Positions 17,956 through 20,772 of a stretch of 20,772 nucleotides of DNA are shown here, one piece after another. How positions within the stretch are numbered: the stretch's first letter is position 1; each line of letters starts with the position of its first letter. The notes under the pieces were generated by a model that searched no databases, had not been told where the DNA came from, and saw nothing but the letters and a program-made list of their open reading frames with translations. The DNA is taken from positions 1-20,772 of the forward strand of contig CAVAUD010000026.1 of the NCBI GenBank assembly GCA_963591565.1, read 5' to 3'. The stretch comes from Paratractidigestivibacter sp963591565 (GTDB taxonomy: Bacteria > Actinomycetota > Coriobacteriia > Coriobacteriales > Atopobiaceae). The translations under genes and the position numbers were made by a program.

Positions 17956-18096
17956 AAAAACGCGACATCTTGGCCATCAAAATGGGCCCGGCCTAGTAGC
18001 CGGGCCCATTTGCTTTACGAAACCCCAGGTAAGCGAGTTGAGACATTTCTCACTACCTCGCCACCCCGAGTTTGATGGCCAAGATGTCGCGTTTTT
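17956..18096. repeat. 141-bp element bounded by 26-bp perfect inverted repeats
   Basis: The arms at 17956-17981 and 18071-18096 are exact reverse complements over 26 bases, beginning AAAAACGCGACATCTTGGCC, separated by 89 bases. Inside are a strong terminator hairpin (17980-18011) and a smaller possible hairpin (TGAGA/TCTCA at 18039-18052, flanked by AGGTA/TACCT). The element fills the gap between the convergent ROK and nitrilase genes. It may be a bidirectional terminator or a small non-autonomous repeat element. Confidence 0.7.
17980..18011. terminator. Bidirectional intrinsic terminator
   Basis: A perfect 13-bp stem (AAATGGGCCCGGC / GCCGGGCCCATTT) closes a 6-nt loop, CTAGTA. A-rich and T-rich ends on each side let it act in both directions, for the ROK gene ending at 17912 and the nitrilase gene ending at 18132. 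On the minus-strand side a second small hairpin (TTGAA/TTCAA, 18102-18115) followed by TTTT may assist. Confidence 0.8.
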
Positions 18097-18131
18097 AAAA
18101 CTTGAACCGCTTCAACCGCTCGCGGCGCGCC

Positions 18132-19037
18132 TTACTTCCCGTAGTTCTCGTCCGCCAACACGTCCTCGAACAGCGGGACGTACTTGTCCGGGCGCCAATC
18201 GGTGCCGTTGACGGCCGGGTTGTGCTTGTAGAGGAAGCGCGTGGCCAGGGCCAGGTCGATCGTGGCGGTGTACATGGCCTCCTCGTCAGCGCCCTCGGCG
18301 GTGAAGGGCATGCCGGCGTAGTAGTGCGGCTCCCAGGTCTTGGCCGAGGGACCCAGAATCGAGCTGCCGCCCCAGAAGTAGTTGTCCTTGTCCTGTCCGC
18401 CCAGGTTGGAGGACACGATGAAGATGCCCTCGCGGATGCACTGGGCGCGCAGGGTGGCGTCCCCCAGGCACTTGCCGTGGCAGTGCGCGAGCGCCGTCGA
18501 GTTGATGTAAAGGCGGCAGCCCTTGGCCACGTAGTAGTCCATGAGCTCGGGGAAGCAGTAGGTGTCGTAGCAGATGGCGCAACCGATGGGGCCCCACGGG
18601 CTGTCCAGGATAAAGGGCTTGTCTCCGCGAGTCGCCCAGTTGGGCTCGGGCGCGGGCAGGTGCATCTTGTGGTAGTCGCCGGCCAGGCCCTCGGGCGTGA
18701 AGACGGCCAGGCCGTTATAGACGGTGGCGGGGTTTTCGCTGTCGCGGATGGGCATGCCCATGACGACGTAGAGGCCCAGCTCCTTGGCCAGGGCGGCGAC
18801 GGCGTCGGTCGAGGGGCCGGGAACGGTCTCGGCCAGCTGGTGCTGCATCTTCTCGGCGACGGGCTTCTCGGGCTCGTCGTCGTAGGCCGTCAGGGCCATC
18901 TCGGGAAAGACGACCAGGTCAGAGCCCTTCTTTTTGGCCGCCTTCATGTATCCCAGGATGCGGTTGAGGTTCTGCTCCTTCTGGCCCCACATCGGCCTTA
19001 GGGTGACGGTCGAGACGGTGATGATGTCCTCGTACAT
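18132..19037 (-). CDS. Carbon-nitrogen hydrolase (nitrilase superfamily amidohydrolase)
   Basis: This cytoplasmic C-N hydrolase has the nitrilase-fold triad E46 (VVFPEMALT), K124 (GDYHKMHLP) and C156 (GCAICYD). The 301-residue length is normal. It would hydrolyse an amide or carbamoyl group through a cysteine thioester; the substrate cannot be told from sequence. Family members include aliphatic amidases, carbamoylputrescine amidase and omega-amidase. No partner gene for polyamine or amino acid metabolism is adjacent, so it looks like a stand-alone unit unrelated to the sugar cluster. ATG 19037 is preceded by GAAGGGAG. The gene is convergent with the ROK gene and ends beside the 26-bp inverted-repeat element. 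Confidence 0.9.
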   Translation of the reverse strand: MYEDIITVSTVTLRPMWGQKEQNLNRILGYMKAAKKKGSDLVVFPEMALTAYDDEPEKPVAEKMQHQLAETVPGPSTDAVAALAKELGLYVVMGMPIRDSENPATVYNGLAVFTPEGLAGDYHKMHLPAPEPNWATRGDKPFILDSPWGPIGCAICYDTYCFPELMDYYVAKGCRLYINSTALAHCHGKCLGDATLRAQCIREGIFIVSSNLGGQDKDNYFWGGSSILGPSAKTWEPHYYAGMPFTAEGADEEAMYTATIDLALATRFLYKHNPAVNGTDWRPDKYVPLFEDVLADENYGK

Positions 19038-19114
19038 CTAGTGCTCCCTTCGCAGGCTCCGGTCGCGGATGCGGCTTGGCTCTGTTGTAGTGCGAAGGAG
19101 GCGGCGAGAAGACC

Positions 19115-19140
19115 GCGGCGGGTCAGAATTAACCCGCCGC
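19115..19140. terminator. GC-rich stem-loop between the ATPase and nitrilase genes
   Basis: Nine-base arms GCGGCGGGT (19115-19123) and ACCCGCCGC (19132-19140) pair perfectly around an 8-nt loop. It lies 75 bases beyond the end of the DUF4143 ATPase gene. No T-run follows, so it is only a candidate terminator. Confidence 0.45.
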
Positions 19141-19215
19141 CACACGCGCTTTACCTGCGCGTTCACCGGTCGTCACCGGCGGGAAACGCGAAGGGCAAAA
19201 GGACAGTGCCATGCC

Positions 19216-20553
19216 CTAGAGTTTGACGACAAATGAATCCGGCATTCTCTCCTGCTCGATAAATGAGACCGCGTACCAGGGCAAATACGTCACACGAGCA
19301 GTCTTCTCAACATTTCCGTTGCACAAGACAACGGCGTGGTCGAGGCCCCACTCCTCGACCTTCATCAGGTTGTCCAAGGCTCGGTGAACCTTGAAGTCGG
19401 CGCCCGATTTCACCTCAACAGGCAAGACGGCAGAGCCGCGCTGCACGACAAAGTCAATCTCGCCAATCTTTGATTTGTCGTAGTAGGTCAAATCGAAGCC
19501 GTTGGCGACAAGCTCTTGCGCCACAACGTTCTCGAGAAAAGACCCCTGGTTAACCGATACATCTCCCTGAATGATGTCAAACTGGACCGTCCCCACCGAA
19601 GCCGCGCTCAACAAGCCGCAGTCGCAGAGAAAAAGCTTAAATAGATTATGTTGAAGGTTGAGCCGCAGGGGAACTGTCGGCGCGGTTACGTTGTAACAGG
19701 GCTTCGCGACACCGGCATCGGCCAGCCACATGAAGTCGCTTTCATAGCGCTCCATCCGCGCGGTCTTGGCAAGGTCGGTCAACTTAAAGCGTCGGTTTTT
19801 CTTATCAAGCTGAGAAGGAATAGCGTCGAAAATACCGTTGACGTGCGCTTTGTTTGGCGCGTACTTTGCCACATCCTGACGATAAAGGGCCAAGATATCG
19901 GTTTGGACCTTCAGCACACGAGCCAGGTCGTTGGTATCGACGAAGGTCTGAACGGCCGCCGGCATGCCGCCAACCGCCATGTAGATGCGAAACGCCCTAA
20001 GGAGGCGATCGTTGACCGCGGGCAAGACGGGTCTTTCTTCCTCGCAAGCGTGTCGCGCTTCCTCAAGGACCTCGGGCTGAATTCCCGCGGCCTCGGCGAA
20101 CTCGACAAACGTAAGCGGGTAGGCGCGCAGCTCCTCCTCATAGCCCAACGGCAACGAATCGACATGCTGGTAGGTAACGCCCAGAAGGGAGCCCGACTCG
20201 ATATAGTCGAACCGGCCATCGTCAACCAGGAACTTGATCGCCGTGCGCGCACGAGGGCACTCCTGAACCTCGTCGAAAAAGATGAGCGTCTTACCGGGAA
20301 CAAGGGCCTGGCCAGAATACGCGGTGAGACCCATGATGATTGTCGACGCGTCGAGATCGCCCTCAAAAATGGCCTTGGCGCCAGGCGTCTTGACAAAGTT
20401 TATCTCGAGAAACACCTCGTAGTTTTCCTGGGCAAACCGCCGCACGGCAAAGGTCTTCCCAACTTGTCTGGCGCCGTCGACAAGAAGCGCCTTATGGCCT
20501 GGGCGCTCCTTCCAGTCTTTAAGCTGCTTAAATAACCTGCGCTGGATTGTCAC
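19216..20553 (-). CDS. AAA ATPase with DUF4143 (AAA_14/DUF4143 family)
   Basis: This is a 445-residue P-loop ATPase of the widespread family PF13173-PF13635, whose role is unknown. Walker A GARQVGKT is at 27-34 and Walker B LIFFDE at 90-95. The DUF4143 region follows (about 200-380) and ends in GEIDFVV and LPVEVKSG (about 364-382). The D-x(n)-ExK arrangement resembles a PD-(D/E)xK nuclease core, as is usual in this family. The start is GTG 20553, with AAGGTGAAG just upstream; an ATG further upstream is out of frame. By eye the gene has lower GC and more A/T-ending codons than the sugar cluster, suggesting independent acquisition. Its upstream region carries four regularly spaced direct repeats. 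Confidence 0.9.
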   Translation of the reverse strand: MTIQRRLFKQLKDWKERPGHKALLVDGARQVGKTFAVRRFAQENYEVFLEINFVKTPGAKAIFEGDLDASTIIMGLTAYSGQALVPGKTLIFFDEVQECPRARTAIKFLVDDGRFDYIESGSLLGVTYQHVDSLPLGYEEELRAYPLTFVEFAEAAGIQPEVLEEARHACEEERPVLPAVNDRLLRAFRIYMAVGGMPAAVQTFVDTNDLARVLKVQTDILALYRQDVAKYAPNKAHVNGIFDAIPSQLDKKNRRFKLTDLAKTARMERYESDFMWLADAGVAKPCYNVTAPTVPLRLNLQHNLFKLFLCDCGLLSAASVGTVQFDIIQGDVSVNQGSFLENVVAQELVANGFDLTYYDKSKIGEIDFVVQRGSAVLPVEVKSGADFKVHRALDNLMKVEEWGLDHAVVLCNGNVEKTARVTYLPWYAVSFIEQERMPDSFVVKL

Positions 20554-20589
20554 GTCTTCACCTTCGCATTTAACCAGTTCAAAAGCTTA

Positions 20590-20702
20590 CTGCGACATAT
20601 TTTAGGCTATTTTTACTGCCTCTTGCGACATGTTTTACGTGTTTCTAGCCATCTCTTGCGACATGTTTTGAGCTATTTGGCCACTGATTTGCGACATGTT
20701 TT
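20590..20702. repeat. Four 14-bp direct repeats at exact 33-bp period
   Basis: TTGCGACATGTTTT occurs at 20623-20636, 20656-20669 and 20689-20702, with a variant CTGCGACATATTTT at 20590-20603. All starts are 33 bases apart. The 19 bases between cores are variable, although GCTATTT recurs at the same offset in units 1 and 3, with GTGTTT at that offset in unit 2. The array starts 37 bases upstream of the ATPase GTG. It is too degenerate between cores, and its cores too short, for a CRISPR array. It looks like a row of protein-binding sites or an iteron-like block. Confidence 0.75.
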
Positions 20703-20772
20703 CTACAGCATCGGTGTCTTTCCCCAATCAACCCAGGCCCGCCCATTGCTTCCAATCGACGCGGGGGCGGTG
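20703..20772. other. Unassigned right edge
   Basis: GC content rises again. Two minus-strand frames stay open to the window edge (stops at 20703-20705 and 20728-20730), so this could be the 3' end of an upstream gene. The 14-22 visible codons are too few to assign. Confidence 0.2.

Noticed and set aside
17600..18211. Plus-strand frame running from inside the ROK gene through the inverted-repeat element
   Set aside because: Its first half is an out-of-frame Arg-rich shadow of the ROK gene and its second half is the palindromic element; no ribosome binding site or family similarity.
19041..19226. 61-codon plus-strand frame in the nitrilase-ATPase gap
   Set aside because: No ribosome binding site, overlaps a GC hairpin and the end of the ATPase gene, Arg/Pro-rich composition; not supportable as a gene.
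20590..20702. CRISPR array
   Set aside because: Although spacing is regular, the conserved core is only 14 bp with partly similar 19-bp intervals, too short for CRISPR repeats and spacers, and no cas gene is near.

Overview
The window is a GC-rich bacterial segment. Its genes are tightly packed and mostly on the minus strand, with strong purine-rich ribosome binding sites. High GC combined with Firmicutes-style sugar genes (LplABC-type transporter, MsmX-type ATPase, FucI-like xylose isomerase, clostridial-type cellodextrin phosphorylase) suggests a gut or rumen actinomycete of the class Coriobacteriia (Olsenella/Collinsella-like). That placement is inferred from gene content, not from a marker gene.

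Layout. From 16617 down to 1, every gene reads leftward in one long carbohydrate cluster: xylulokinase (xylB), a DUF4867 protein and a FucI-fold isomerase (16617-12862); a LacI-family regulator (12620-11622); a GH94 cellodextrin phosphorylase (11529-8614); two ABC permeases (8478-6056); a Tat-type solute-binding lipoprotein (5915-4158); a DUF624/YesL membrane protein (4097-3441); a GH42 beta-galactosidase (3428-1455); the transporter ATPase (1376-183); and the first 41 codons of a GH31 alpha-glycosidase that leaves the window (124-1). A ROK-family regulator is transcribed divergently from xylB (16767-17912). To the right lie a nitrilase-superfamily amidohydrolase (19037-18132) and an AAA/DUF4143 ATPase of visibly lower GC (20553-19216).

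How it may work together. A single ABC system would import oligosaccharides. GH42 and GH31 would remove galactosyl and xylosyl side groups, the GH94 enzyme would phosphorolyse the bare beta-1,4-glucan backbone, and the isomerase and kinase would feed released xylose into the pentose phosphate pathway. This fits a xyloglucan-oligosaccharide (or galactosylated/xylosylated cellodextrin) utilisation locus. It is an inference from combined family calls. No endoglucanase is visible here.

Regulation is unusually readable. A 14-bp LacI-type operator (minus strand CGAAAACGWTTAAC) occurs in exact or near-exact form four times: two copies flank the lacI promoter, one lies just upstream of the GH94 gene, and an identical 18-bp copy lies inside the GH94 coding sequence. 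The xylB/ROK divergent region has its own AT-rich repeats. Two further non-coding structures stand out: a 141-bp element bounded by 26-bp perfect inverted repeats between the convergent ROK and nitrilase genes (17956-18096), and four 14-bp direct repeats at an exact 33-bp period upstream of the DUF4143 ATPase (20590-20702).
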